Source of the DNA: Paragordius varius
Lineage: Eukaryota > Nematomorpha
Assembly: GCA_964247055.1 (NCBI GenBank)
Contig: OZ176055.1
Span: forward strand, 1,860,001 to 1,924,000
Length of the DNA stretch: 64,000 bases
Reading direction: 5' to 3'
The notes under the pieces: model-generated
What the model was told of the DNA's origin: nothing
Databases searched by the model: none
The model's input: only the letters and a program-made list of their open reading frames with translations
Translations under genes and position numbers: made by a program
Shown: piece after piece, positions 1 through 13,296 of the stretch
Layout: every line of letters begins with the position of its first letter
How positions within the stretch are numbered: position 1 is the stretch's first letter

Positions 1-1159
1 CGGTTTATGTAGGTGTAGGACAATATCATAATTTGATAATAATTGGGGTTTAAATATTAGAAAGCATTTATGCCATATTAACCAAATAATTTGATTTGAC
101 ATTTAGCTTTATCAAAAATTCGAAACTAAGGCGCACGGGCGATGTTATGGACTTTTCCGAATTAACTTTTATTTATTATATGATCATAACTTTTTTAATT
201 CATTGAAAAATTCTCGTATATTTTTGATTTTTTTCGGTCACAATTAATCATACATTAATTTTCTTTTGTATTTTATTTTATTCGTTTTTGCTAATAAATC
301 CTAATGATAATATTATAAAACATCATGCGGTCAATTTGAGAATGCTACACTAATCAAACTGTCTTCTTAATTGTGGAATGGGTATTACTTTATGCCGGAA
401 AATTTTCCCAACATGCTTTTTTATTGCTACCGGTCATATATGGATGCGCTAATGTTTTGAGTTTTTGCTGTGTTTAATTGAAAATGGGTGTTTTGCCAGG
501 CCTGGCCAGACAATATCGCTTAAGGCACATGAACCGCAGATTACCGACATTTTGTGTAAACCACCTATAAAACACCTTATTGAAAAAAAAAACTTATATT
601 AAAATAGCAATAAATGTTTCATATATTCAACAACATTTCCTGAAATTGTTGTAAGGTATTAATATCATAAAACGGTATATGCATTATGCTGTTATTGATT
701 ATCATTTATTATTACAACACTTAAACTGTTCTTTGTGTGCGGTATTGCTACAGTCGAGGTCGACTTTTTGCAATATTGTGAATAAAACTTGTCCATACCT
801 TGCGATTTTTAGTTTTAATGTTGTGTTCTGCCAAGGTTGCATTGGTTTTTTGTATAAAAATGATCCACCTTATCCTTCTTTAGACCCTTTTACGTGTGCC
901 ACTAACTTATCCAACATCAAGGATTTTTCCAGTTATTTGGATTTCATAATGTCGCCAAAGTAGGATAGTTTGGTGCAGATGGACATACCAAGCAATGACA
1001 TATCGGGATCGATTTTATTTAAAATTGTGTTGTTAGTTATTTTATCCCTCCATTTGCAAGAGTTTTCCCACACCAGTCTTCACACCCTTAGAGGAAAATT
1101 GGAAAAATGATTGCATACTTAAGTCAAATTTTTGTTTTGAAGCTGACATCATGGGGATG
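1..1159. other. Gene-free AT-rich sequence
   Basis: No exon, RNA gene or complete mobile element is recognised. The upstream exons of the calcium sensor (N-terminal half with EF-hand 1) were looked for on the plus strand here and not found, so they probably lie beyond the left edge. A short GC-rich palindrome (ccaggcctgg) near 496 is the only compositional oddity. Confidence 0.5.
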
Positions 1160-2100
1160 CCCAAATTTTGTGTTAATTATTTGCGGCCGTTTTGGCCATG
1201 GCTATCCTTCGTTTTATCTCGGTACAATTACTATCAGCATGTATTAAGCTCCCAAGATATGTGTAACTTTTGACTGTTTCAATAGAGCTTCCGTTAACGA
1301 TTATTGAATTTGCAATCGGGTTAATTTGTATTATCTTTATTTCTGATAGATTAATTAATCTATAGCCCATATTTTTGACACTCATCTACAAAATGTTGCA
1401 GTATGAGAGTCAATGAGTTTGGATTGTTTGTGAAGATAACCGTATCTGCCAAGTGAATAGAAGTTAGATCAGAGCCTCCGACCTGGACGCCGAATTCGGG
1501 TATGTTTCTCATTATGCATTTGAGATATGCAAACAAAATAAGCAGTCCTAACGTAACCCCACATTCCTCAGGCCGATATCAGTTAACCCATGATGGAAAG
1601 AATAGCAGAACTTGAGTAAATTGAGAATTTTATATTAAATAAATGAGTTGTTGGATGGAATCAAAAGCATTTAAAGCAAAGCACATATGTATGTGTTTTT
1701 CCTTGGCTATCATATATCTACTTAGCCCTTTTCGGAAACCACCCTGAGTAAGTGATATTTTTGGTTCTAAAATAGATTGAAGGCGTTTTTGAATGATTTT
1801 TAAGAAGAATTTACACATTTGATTAGTTAGAGAAATTGTCCTATAATTGTTACGCATTTCGGGATATCCTTTTTTAGAATAGGTATCAAAATAGATTTAC
1901 CATTTTTTTGTCAATGCCTCCCGCCTCCATTTTTTTTCTGATTGGGTTATAAGCTTTATAAATATTTATCTAGTCAAATAGTTATCCAAGATGGTTTTAT
2001 CTTAACTTTTGAGCTTTAAACATTTCAACCGTTTATTTGAGCTTTTTCGCTGGCTAATTTATTAAAATGCCTGCTCAATCTTCATTCACATGACCTAAAG
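1160..2100 (-). mobile_element. Decayed LINE fragment (RT domain and C-terminal part)
   Basis: Minus-strand translation gives, in order, a PILKKG...NYRTISL block, a QGGFRKG block (about 1760-1720), GGSDLTSIHLADT where the catalytic FADD box has decayed to LADT (about 1490-1440), and a YLGSLIHADSNCTEIKRRI block near 1250-1190. This order is that of the palm and thumb of a non-LTR reverse transcriptase, closest by eye to the RTE-like element at 37.2-39.4 kb. Several stops and frame changes interrupt it, no endonuclease part is seen, and the catalytic box is damaged, so it is inactive and older than the other LINE copy. Boundaries are approximate. Confidence 0.8.
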
Positions 2101-3123
2101 TTCTTATATTTTGGAGTCCGCTAATCCTTTTAATTATAAAAATTCATAATATAATATGCGCCTAAAAAATATACTGCATGTTGTTGAATTTGCGCTGATG
2201 TCATAGATATTATTGAGATATGTGAATTTGAAATCGGTTTGGGGACTACCATAAAGCTTATAAAATTATAATGTTAGTTTAGTTTGGACTGTTTTATTTT
2301 AGAGATTCACAAATTGTTTTTTCTTTTTTAAAGGATATATTTTGTAAATGATAATTTTTGGGACAGATTTATTTGTAATAAAAGTTAGTAATGATTAATA
2401 TCCTAAGTTTTTTAAACCATAAGACAACATGTTATACGTTTTATCGGACTTGTATAGTATATTAATAATTTTTGTAAACAAATTTTAATCATGATATTTT
2501 ACAACACTCCCAAAATATTTCTTTATTATACGTATAGTTTCAAAACACGAAATTGAAGATTGGTATTCCATTTAATATCAATGCATGTAGGTATAGAAGC
2601 TTTATGAAAGAATGCCCAAAGGGAAGATTGGAAAAGAAAGTAGTAATCTTCAGTTTTATTTTTTAAATTATTTCCTTTTTAATTGAAAACTTGCATTTGA
2701 ATTTTTACAGCCATATCATGGCTGAATATACATAAAAGAGGTTTGTGCCTCCAATGTTTGGGGTTTAAATGTGTGTTCGGTCACACAAACATGTGTTAAA
2801 GAGCCGTTTTGCCTGATAGCTATTAAAGGCATATGGATATTCAGCTGTTTAACGTATTTGGCTTTGCATATATTTTTTATAAATGACGTTTGATTCCCAA
2901 ATTTTTTCGGATTCTGGAGCTCATTATTAAATCTATATAAAAAATTTATGACACCCATAAGATATACCCTTGAATTGACAATCTATGCATATAATTAATA
3001 GTAAAAAATTAAATGCCAAAGCAGCTTTATAAAGTGTTTCGATTTTTCCTCTGCAGATTTTTAATTATCATCAAAAAAATCTTTTAATTTTTATTTAAAT
3101 CTATATTTTATATGTCAATTTAG

Positions 3124-6100
3124 GCTTTTCAAAAAATGTATCAACAATTTTTCCCAGATGGAGATCCTAGCCAGTTCTCAGCTATTATATTTGATCTATT
3201 TGATCACAACAAAGTACATATAATTTTGTTCCGTAAAACTATTATTTTCAAAATTTATTTAATTTACATACAGGATGGTAAATTAAATTTTCGGGAATTT
3301 CTCATATCACTCTCTACGCTTTCACGGGGAACTATGGAAGAAAAGCTAGAATGTAAGATTTTAAATCTTTTTAGCTTAAAGTTATAATATTGTGACTTTT
3401 TAAGCTATAAAGCCTAACTCCTTTAAAACTGGAAAATATTGCTAAAAATTAAAATTTATAATTTTTGTATTAGTAAATATGGTTAGATAATCCCATTACC
3501 TTTCAGAATCCAAGTAAAACTTGGGAAATCGTTTATGGAGAGAATATAAATATAAAAAATTTATTTTAGAACTTGACTGTATGATTAATTAATGAAATTA
3601 GTAATATAGCCTAGGAAAATTAAATATATATGCAATTTAGCTTTAAATCAAACAAGAATTGAGGGATCAAAATCTAATATTTACTAATTTCATAAGAGTT
3701 ATTTATGGTGAAAAATATTAATTGAACCATTAGTTTTAAATAAAGAGCCTATATTTCCAATTTAACCAAATTTATTCATAACATTTTATATGAAGAGAAA
3801 AATATTACGTGATATTGATAGCAAAACCAAAAGTTTTTTCTTAAATCAAATAATTTAAATTAGTTTTTATATATTAACTAGCGTAAATATCGTGCTACTA
3901 CGCATCCCGAGGAAGTCTTTTGGACTTCTGATGGGGGGTGGGGGGCTATTTGAAAAAAGGGATCAATTAAATGCTCCATATATGTGGATTATTTTGAAAC
4001 ATTATTTAATAGCTATCATCTCATAGGATTTTGACTAAGATATTGTTTAGTGGTGTAAAGGCCCCAAATTGACGGCTAACGGAAAAAACGCTATACCATA
4101 ATTTTTACCTTTTTATGTGTAGTATTAATAGCCTTTATTAAATATGGCTTCTTAAATTTTTTTAAAATTAGCTCCAAAGCCACGCCATTTTTGTATGGTG
4201 TATCAGTTATAAACCGGTAGACCCCTACCCATAGGCCCATATGAATTAAATTTTTGCCTGTATAGGGAAACTATTTGGAATCATCTTTGAGACCATCGTC
4301 TCATGGGTTATTCGAATAAATAGCTCAACACTATAATAATCGTTATGTGAGGCGTATTTTTAGGGCATAAAGGCCCCAAATTAAAGGCTAACAAAAATGG
4401 CCTGACCTTAATTTTTATTTAGTTACTGGTAACATTTCGAACTTTATATGAGCTCATATGGCATAAGTTTTCTTTAAATTATTTCCAAAACAATCCAATG
4501 TCTAAGTCATGCAGTTTTTGGCGGGTAGCTTCTTACCCAGAGGCAGGTATGAGCATCGGGCAAAATTTCTGTCTTTCTATAGGGAATATCTGATATTATA
4601 ATATCCATCCTATAAGTTCTCGGAAATATTGCTTCAAAACTAAAAAATTCTTCTATGGTGGAGGTTTTTTCAGGGCGTAAAACTTTTCTCTGCGACTCAT
4701 TGATATATACCCCTATAAAAAATTTATTTTTAAGGGGTAATAAATTTTTTAGGCCCTTATTGAACTCACATGGTCTCATCGGTTTTCTGAAATTTGGCTC
4801 CAAAACATGCTGTATCGATATAGTGGCGCAGTTGTAGGCGGCTAACCCCCTACCCAGAGGCCAATATAAAAAAGACGTTAGATAATATTTTTTGCCTTTA
4901 TATGGGAATATCTAAAATCATCATTCATTCCATATGTCCTTATTAATTTCTAGAAGAATGGCTTCAAAACTAAATAGTGGTTCAATGATAGCGCATTTTT
5001 AGAGCGTAACGGGCCTATTTAACCGCTAATTTAAAACACCACTCAATTTAAACTTTTGCCTACTTATATGGCCTGTTAGATTTTCTGAAAATAACTCCTA
5101 AACAACGCAATTTTGATAGGGTGGCGCAGTTTTAGGCGGGTAGCTCCCAGGCTGATACAAAAAAAGCGCCTGATTAAAAATTTTGCTTTTTTACGGAAAA
5201 TACCTGGAATCATGATTGATTCCATATGCTTCCATTAGTTTTTGGAAAAATTGCCTCAAAATTAAAAAACCATTCCATGGTGGCGCATTATTCAGGGCGA
5301 AAAATCCGCTCGACTAATATTTTTGACTTTTTACGGGTAATACTTTAAGCAGCGAACTCATATGGCCTGATAGGTTTTCTGAAATTTAGTCCCAAAGGCA
5401 CGCTATTTCGATATGACGGGTCAGTTTTTAGCGGTATTTCCTTACCCAGAGCTATCATCAATCAACAGTAATACCTGGAATCCTTATTGAATTTTTACGG
5501 TCTCATACTTTGGGCGAAAAATAGATTCAAAAAATTATTTTTGTGGACTTGTTATTTATTTGAAAAAATGACATTTTACGGGGAAAGCGGGTAAAAAGAG
5601 GGCCTAAATTAAAGAAGCGAGCCGAATATGTTCGGCGCATTCGAAAATAAGTAAACAAAAATCATATCGGAAATCGAATGGTCCAACATGTTTTCGGGTT
5701 GTCTCAAAGACACGATTTTTGTGGATTTCTGTTTTCAAAAAAAAACCGTTTTTTACACGGGTGGGGCCTAATTCACAAAAGGCGAAGCTATTGTCGGGGC
5801 ATTCATTAATCATTATATTTTTTTGATATTTGGATTTAATGGGACTACCGGTTTTCCGGAAACAGATCACAAAGCCAACCATTTCCATTTTTATAAATGT
5901 ATAGATATCTATATCATGATATACTACATAAAAATCATGTTTGGTAAATTTACGGTCTATAAGATATTTTAAGGTATCAAATTTCCCAACGTGATTCACC
6001 AATCATTTTAGTAATGAGTTTTTTTCGCAGAATTCCTAAATTAAACTACATTTTTAGCTCGAATCCGATGCCCTATGAAATATATTTAAGTCTAACACAT

Positions 6101-6485
6101 TATTTTTTAATGGTATAATCATTTTATGGCAGGGGCTTTTCACATGTACGATATTAATGGTGACAACATTATAACTTCGGAAGAGATGAAATCCATCCTT
6201 ACCTCCATTCACAATATGATTGGGAAAACAGGCACACAAAAAGAAGAATTTTTACAAAAAATTGATTCGATTTTCCATGATATCGATGAGGTTTGCCGAT
6301 ATTGCATAAGTGTAATTTGTACAAAAATTTAAATAGCGCATAAAAATTCATAATTACCATAATATTTTGAACGGAATATAATTTTTTTCTAGAATCACGA
6401 TGGACAACTTACAAAAACAGAATTTATTCAGTATTGCAAAAAGGACCCACAAGTACTTGAAGCTATGTCTATCCGATTCGATTAG
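3124..6485 (+). CDS. Neuronal calcium sensor family EF-hand protein, 3' four exons (partial)
   Basis: Exons 3124-3213, 3274-3352, 6133-6290 and 6393-6485 (stop TAG 6483-6485) join in phase (0, 1, 0) to give the last 139 residues. The sequence AFQKMYQQFFPDGDPSQF, then SRGTMEEKLEWAF, is diagnostic of the frequenin/NCS-1, hippocalcin and neurocalcin group, Ca2+ switches that bind membranes and regulate effectors in neurons. Three 12-residue EF loops are visible: DHNKDGKLNFRE, DINGDNIITSEE (Asn in place of the usual Gly at loop position 6) and DENHDGQLTKTE. All keep acidic positions 1, 5 and 12. The tail ends in EAMSIRFD, shorter than NCS-1. The N-terminal myristoylation signal and degenerate EF1 lie outside the window. 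The first intron, 60 nt, splits the EF2 loop; the second, 2780 nt, holds a large repeat; the third is 102 nt. Family assignment is firm; the subfamily is not. Confidence 0.92.
3895..5912 (+). repeat. 2-kb dispersed repeat, island A: tandem units of about 300 bp made of two related ~150-bp halves
   Basis: The phrase (c)ttacccag or its variants recurs near 4226, 4534, 4851, 5147 and 5444, a period of about 300 bp. Each period holds two similar halves, both opening with tggtggcgca and carrying aaatttttgcctttttacgg and a ctccaaaa/cctcaaaa block, so the basic monomer is about 150 bp and the 300-bp unit is a dimer. A non-repeated tail (aaggcgaagctattgtcggg near 5780) closes the island. The left edge contains actagc, the right edge tatagat, as in island B at 32.5-34.5 kb in the same orientation. 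It fills most of the second intron of the calcium sensor gene. No protein is recognised. Confidence 0.8.
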
Positions 6486-6576
6486 TATAAATGAAATTTG
6501 GATTACATTATTTCTGAAGCTCAAAAAAGATTAAATCTCACCACCCATTTTTACTCTCCATACTAATTTTATTTAT

Positions 6577-6582
6577 AATAAA
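6577..6582 (+). promoter_or_regulatory. Poly(A) signal of the calcium sensor gene
   Basis: AATAAA lies about 90 nt past the stop codon of the EF-hand gene, on the coding strand. In such AT-rich sequence the hexamer is common, so position is the main support. Confidence 0.45.
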
Positions 6583-6585
6583 AAG

Positions 6586-9500
6586 TATTTATATGAATAT
6601 TTGTTATAATTGATTTCTTTTTAATCTTTCGATATTTCAGGCCACAAATAAAAGCGAATTGTTAATTATGCCTGATTCATAGGTGTTTTTTATATTACAA
6701 AAAAGAATTAATTATTTCATCTTTTAAATAATTATATGTGCTTTAATATTACTATAATAATTTAGTTTTATTCTTTAAATTATAATGGCCTAGAAAATCT
6801 TTATCACTTGCGCCTCCCATGGGACGATGTGCGTCTTTAACCATAAAAATATGTGGACTATTTTACATTTTAATTTAAGAATTTGGTTGGTCATTAATGT
6901 AATAAATATGGCGGCGGACGAAATAGCTTTTTAAATTTTTTATTAAAAAAGCGAGCAATTAAGAAAATTGAATTCTATATTTTTTAGGTTTTACTAAACA
7001 AAATTTCACAAAAGATATTTCAAACATCTTTCTCTCGTGACAATATTGTTTTCGTGAAATGGCATTGGCCATAATTACTAATTCAATTACGACTTTATTA
7101 AATTACTTTTTATATATTGGTATGGTTATCCCAACAATATTAAATGTCGTAAAATTACACATTATTACATGAATGGTATATCTTATAAATTATTTAAAAA
7201 TTAATTCATAAAGCTTGAAATGTTAAATTTTGTTGCAGGTAAGAAAAAAAATTTAAAATATATTCTTTATCATACAATTTATTAGATAAATATATATTGT
7301 TGTAATTAAAAGTATCGTCGAAAATAAACGGGTAAATTCTTATGCCTGAACGTTTTTAAAATTGACTTTAAAATACAGATAATATTTATAACCTTTAAGG
7401 TACATAACTTACCTCATATTTTTAACAGCCAAATACTTTATAATATCTCGTTAATTCGATCGAAGAAAGCTGGTATATAAATATATTTTAAATGCATTGT
7501 ATTATAAATGGCATTTTGTTCTATAAATTTAAAGTCAACTCTTAGTTTTAATTGGTGGAAATTTAAATTTAAAACTTTTGGAAGTTGCAAAAGTGTAAAT
7601 AAAATAATTTATCCAATAAATATTATAAGCAAGAAATAGTTTGTTACAAGTTTAAATCTTTACGAAAAAAGCATAGATAAGTACAGTATGAGTAAAAATT
7701 AATTGCTCAAAATGTCTATAAATTTAAATTCACCCTTAAATAAATTATATGTTTTATAAAAAAATTACCTATATTTTAATATATTTTAAAAATACTATGC
7801 CACAAAAATATATTTCATATTAAAAGAGTTATATTAGTTCGAAAATACATAATTATTTTTAGGGTGAATTTGAATCGTTCAAGGTTGAATTTGAATTATT
7901 AGAGGGTGAATTTGAATTGATCAAGGATGAATTTGAACTGTATATGGTAATACTCCAATATGACAAAGTATGCTTTATACCCAAAGAGTGGTTTTACATA
8001 ATTCACAGAAGGAAGCAAGTCTGTTATGAAATGTTACATTAAGGGTTTAAAAAACATAGCTTGTAAATTTGTGGTATTTTTGAGATTTAGTATTAATTGG
8101 GGTAACGTTACGTTTGGGAAAAACCTCAACTTACTATAAGTCATATTTTCTATCAGTAAAAAAATATTAATAATTTTTGATTTGGGTCGGTTGACTTAGT
8201 AACCATCATTTACCTTAACTATTACGAGCAAGGAATATTTGATTATTATTTAAAACTAAACTATCCAGAATTTTTGGCATATATTTTTTAACTGCCATTC
8301 TTGTAAATTTAAAATTTATTTCGTTAAAGTACATAATTAGTATATCTGAAAAGAAAATTGGTCTAGCATGTAAGAATTTTTTTATATTAGAGTTTATCGA
8401 TATTGGCCCCGATTTAACATTAAACTCGAAATTGCGAAAACTAAAAGCTTTAGATATGAAGCCATGTACTTTATATCATTCGAAAGAGCGCAAAAAACTG
8501 CATCTTTTAAATGGTAGTAAGTCATTTAAATCAATCGGATGTAAAAGTTATTTGGATTTAAATGGTCGAAATTTTCAATCCTTAAATAAATCAAGAATTT
8601 TCACAGGACTAATTTGAAAATCAAATAATTTATATTAATATAATTATTAGGGTTATATTTGTATTTAATTAAAAAAAATGTTTGAAAAAGCTTTTGGTTT
8701 GCTTTTTTAATAAAAATTGTTATTATCATAAATATTTGCTTAGTGGATACTAAAATGCATAGTTATAACTGTAAATTTATAATATAATGGCTATAAAAGA
8801 TCAAAAATACCTCAAACTTTGTTTTTATCTTTAAAATTTCGAAATTATCAGCATCGTAAAGAAAATAAATTAATATTGATGAGATGGTAATTTTTAAAAC
8901 ACAAAAAACTCAAAAATGGCTGTTTTGAGTGACATAAAAGCAATAAAAAATGTTTTAATCAAATAAACTTTCTTGTGTTATTTTTTGGACATTCATCACC
9001 ATATAAACAAAGTTTGAGCTATTTTCATCCATTAGTTTTAAAAATATAATAATTAAAAAAATGCACTCGCTTCACGCGTTTGTCGCTCTTTGTGTCCAAT
9101 ATTACCTGTCGATGTAATACATATTAGTATGTCTTTGATAGAGTTTTTATTACTCTTTCGAATGATATATTACAAATGGGCATTAGATGTATATTTTCAA
9201 AGAAAAACATTTTTTAGTAAAATTTTGATAAAGAGGGCGCATAATCAAAGAATCAAATTATACAAAATTATTCCATCGAGTTATAATTTTTTCAGATTTA
9301 CTGTTAAAATGATACTAAATATCAGAAAATGCAAAAAACTCGAGTGGCAGAAAAATTTGTTGTCCAGTGTAATAGTTATATCTTTCAAAACTAAATTTCC
9401 AACGGTGGATGATTTAAACTAACTATGGGTATAATTAAATAGAACGATTATATTACATTAGGTATGATACTTTTAAGATTATCCACTTGTCTACAGCGGT

Positions 9501-10604
9501 CTATTGTAACACTCCTGTTAATTACTGCAAAATTTAATTATTTTATGTAATCCGTTTTGCACATTAAAGACTAATTTAATATTAAATATGTATTACACTA
9601 CTATTCAAATTTCTTTTTTGGTTTGTTAAGATAATGTATAATAAATCTTATTTTCGAATTTGTTTTAACTATATGGGTATAATATATTATTTTTTAATTT
9701 TTTTTTTAAATAAAAATGATATTTAAAAGATTTTGCCATCTATTTTGACTATTTTAGTCAATTTTTATCAAGATATATCTTTCCGATAAATAAGCGATCG
9801 GCGTATGACGATAACATCAAAGAGATCAAAAATTTTAAATTCGTCATCACACCTAAAAATATTTCTATCGTTTGTTTCAAAAAAAATGACATCAAAATTA
9901 AAATTTATTATAGCGATGACATTATTCTCACCATCAAATCTAATCAATAATTCTATACCTACCTATTGATTTTTCTACCAATATACATATATATAGTTTC
10001 AGGTCCAAACTTAGCGAAAATCTTATCTTATTATATGATTAGGCGCTAAAAATGGGTTTATTGCATATGATGAATTTTCAAATTTTAATATTTAATAAAA
10101 CAAAAGAATATATGGTAACAGGAAATATTTTGGTTTCCGTTATTCATATTTTGAAAAAAATTGGGTGCTAGGAAATGGTTCTGATTTCAAAGATTTTGTG
10201 CTAAAAATGTTTATGGTTAATGCATATTAATTAAATCTTTTAGAATTTATTTTAAGAAAGAAAAAAATAATTGTTTTTTGCTAATACAATTAAACTTCTC
10301 CCACAAACTCCTTCACCTTTCATACACAATAGTGTATGGAATAAATGATACACTGTGTTTACGATAAAATAAATTTTATGTAACAATTTGATTATAATAA
10401 TATATTTGGTAGGTAAGTTAAAAATATTTTAACTCAAAATCGTAAGTTCAATTGTAATTATGTCACTAAGTGTGTTTAGACATTTAAACATTTGGATCTT
10501 TCAAAGAAGCCCTTAAATTTTATAATAAATTTCATTTTGTTGTTATTATACATGCTAACACCTATAAATCAGACATTTACGATTTATATATATTAGAAAT
10601 TAAA
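6586..10604. other. Gene-free stretch
   Basis: AT-rich sequence with only short open frames that match no family. An open frame at 9090-9422 (+) has a hydrophobic, low-complexity translation with no recognisable motif and is not called. The 21-bp minisatellite at 7862-7945 is the one structured element seen. Confidence 0.5.
7862..7945 (+). repeat. 21-bp minisatellite, four copies
   Basis: Four successive 21-bp units begin gggtgaatttgaatcg, ggttgaatttgaatta, gggtgaatttgaattg and ggatgaatttgaactg. An inverted partner (aaatttaaattcaccctta) lies about 130 bp to the left near 7721. A related pair (ttcaaatttaccctcg, ttaaattcaccgtaaa) sits at about 35691-35730, so this is probably one end of a dispersed short element rather than a free minisatellite. 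Confidence 0.7.
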
Positions 10605-10776
10605 TGATGGTATAGTAGATAGGGCGCCGGACTTTAACACTGCGTGCCTGAGTTCGAACCCCGAAACTACGCATTTTTTCCATCATCACTGTCAGCCCTG
10701 GGCAGGCGAGTGTTAAAGCCTTCACATGTCCGGATACAATTTAAGTCCTTACCCTTTAATAAAAAAAGGAAAAAAG
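10605..10776 (+). mobile_element. tRNA-derived SINE
   Basis: The 5' part resembles a tRNA gene with RNA polymerase III promoter boxes: an A-box-like tggtatagtagataggg at 10608 and a B box gagttcgaacc at 10650-10660, with tRNA-like spacing. A tRNA-unrelated body follows, containing gtcagccctgggcaggcgag, then an A-rich tail from about 10757. It does not end in a mature tRNA acceptor stem, so it is called a SINE rather than a tRNA gene. A much weaker relic with a tatagtggaatgg A box may lie at 23830-23900 on the minus strand. Confidence 0.75.
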
Positions 10777-11460
10777 AGACTCTAAACTGTATATTTATTT
10801 AGAAATTAAAGGTTCATCAAAAAGAGACTACTCTTAAAAGTTAGTTTTAGGTTTAGATCCACATTCAAAGTTTTTTCTGATAATTTCAGCAACAAATTTT
10901 TGACAAAATCTTGATATACAGTAAAAGTCGAAATTATACCTACAAAACGTGAAAATATAATCACATATATTTTTTGTCAAAAGAGCGCTGCACCATTTAA
11001 AACTTGATTTTCATTATTTAAAATATAAAGTAGGAAATAGAGATGTAAATTAGTAACTTAATCAATTATGTCTGTAATTTACAATTATTTTTAAATAAAT
11101 TACGTAGGAAAAAATAAGGATTAACAAACAAATAATTGTGTAAAAAGTATTTATCTTTATTTTTTGTGTTTTGTCTGTATAATTTTAATTCTTACTCTAT
11201 CTATTTATCCGTTTGATAGCGAATATTGCCTTAATTTATAGTATGCATTTTGATGGTTGCTTAAAACAATTTATTCCTTTCTTATTTTTTACACACTACT
11301 ATGTTTCAAATTGCCCAACTATAGCAACCATTCAATGCATTCTGTATATGAGAATTTTTGAAGTCTATAATAGTAATTATGTTCTCATTGAAACACAAAT
11401 GCACATAGAACATGTTAATAAAAGTTTTTTAAATAAATATGTAATTTTGTCCATCATTAA

Positions 11461-12040
11461 TTAACACTTGGATACAACACATTCATTTTAGTCCTTCGAT
11501 TCAAATTGGGTAGTTAAATACCCCAGGCCTGTTTAAAATTAAATTTTTTAAAAAATATGGAAGGAATTGAAACCATGGCAAAATTTTGCACTTATATAAC
11601 ATTAATAAACCGAAATATATAAAAAATTTTAATAAAAAATACTTTTACTTATTTTAAGCTAAAACCGAAAGGTAAAATTTAGTCAACCTGACATGTTTGC
11701 AATAGTAAAATCATAAAATTATACAAACACCGCTTTTTCTATTTCTATCAATGTTAGATGTAATTCAAATAGAAAATTAAATTTAATTCTACCCTTAAAA
11801 TTAAATGAGGATGATATTTTGCAAAAATTTTGTAGAATAAAAATGGCGTCGAAATAGTTTGACATAAGACTTTTTTTTCAAAACAAAATTTTATTTAGAT
11901 ATTTGGGCATATTAATAAAATTTTTATTGGGATAGAAGCATAAATTTAAATTGGGACCGTTTCCTTCAGTAGTTTTTTAAAAATCCTAATTCAAATTTAG
12001 TCTGGGGTATTTAGATACCCCAAATTGAATCGAATTGTTA
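11461..12040 (-). mobile_element. TTAA-type MITE, single copy
   Basis: The element is about 573 bp (11465-12037), in reverse orientation to the copies at 60-62 kb. The left end reads ttaacacttggatacaacac and the right end closes with caaattgaatcgaattgtta, so both ends carry the inverted motif TTAACACTT and a subterminal block of the form cgattcaaattggggta...tacccc. Between these it matches the 60-62 kb copies throughout, for example gggaccgtttccttcagtag. The left flank is TTAA; the right is TTAT, one change from a TTAA duplication. It is non-coding and presumably mobilised by a TTAA-specific (piggyBac-type) transposase, which is an inference from the target site. Confidence 0.8.
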
Positions 12041-13296
12041 TTTTTAGAATATTGAATATATAAATATTGCTAAATTAATTGTAGCATAATTAAAGTCGTA
12101 AATCAAAAATTTATATTAAAATAACCATCATTATAATATAAGAGCAAATATTTTAGTTTTGAATCTTTATAAACTGGGAATATACCATGAAAGTTATTCA
12201 AAACAGGTTTCTACATTTCTATAAATTATTAATAATGATTATAAATTAATATTTATATATATGTATTTTAATAATGTTATCTATATATAGCCAGGAGGTA
12301 TATGTGTGGGTGTGATCTTAAATTTTTTCTAATCCAAAAAATGGGAAATTTTTTAAAGATGAAAGCAAAGAGAAAATAATTAATTAAAAACACATAATAA
12401 ATATAAATTAAAATCGTCGTGTTGTGTGTCATGCCTTTTTTTGTTTTATATATAAATATTATTATTAGGATTGAGTGTGACAGGGATTTTTTTCTACCAT
12501 TTTTTACTCCGAGATAAGGTAAAATTGAATAAAGGCGTTATTATCATTATCTAAAACATGAGGAAATCATTAATATTTATTAATTATAAAATATTCAATA
12601 ATAAAATAATTCAAAATGGATAAAATTATAATTGAATGACTGACGACACATAATAGATAAATTTATTTGAATCTTTTTTTATTTTTACACTTCAAGAAGC
12701 TTTTTTCAATTTTTTATAACCAATAAAATTGAGCAATGAATTGCGAAATTTGGCCGAATGATTTCACTGAGCAAAAAATGTCCAAACTTTTGAATTTTAT
12801 GTGCAAAATTCTATTTTCTCGTGATTGGTTATATATTAAAGGGGAATCTTTAAGTTCATTGAAGTTATGGCCGTACTAAACTGAATATATAAAAAACAAT
12901 CGTTAAAACATTGCGCATTATAATTTTATAACCAATAATTTTTTTTAGATTGTAATAAGTTTAAAAACAATATGGTTTTTTTAGAAATGATTTTTTATTG
13001 GGCAAAAAATGTAATTAATGAACAAATGAATTGTCAAAAGAGATCGTATTCTGGCAGAATAATATATCAAAATAATTTTACGATCTCCTATAATTGTCCA
13101 TTCTAATAAGGAAGTATTGTTTTAATAAACATAAGGTTAAAATAAGAACAGATAATTCTTCAAACACTCATGCTAATTATCAAATATATTTGAATCCATA
13201 TATTAAAAATTAACACGGCTTTTTCAATTTTTAACCATGATTGAATTTAATCTAGCGATTATAAACATATTAAAAAAAAAGGCCATAATTATTTTG

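Noticed and set aside
4507-4837. Open frames in the 2-kb repeat with a recurring GFLKFGSK phrase, also seen at 33300
   Set aside because: The phrase follows from the repeated DNA unit and frames are short on both strands; no evidence of selection for protein.
9090-9422. 110-codon plus-strand open frame
   Set aside because: Hydrophobic/basic low-complexity translation typical of AT-rich non-coding DNA; no similarity recognised.
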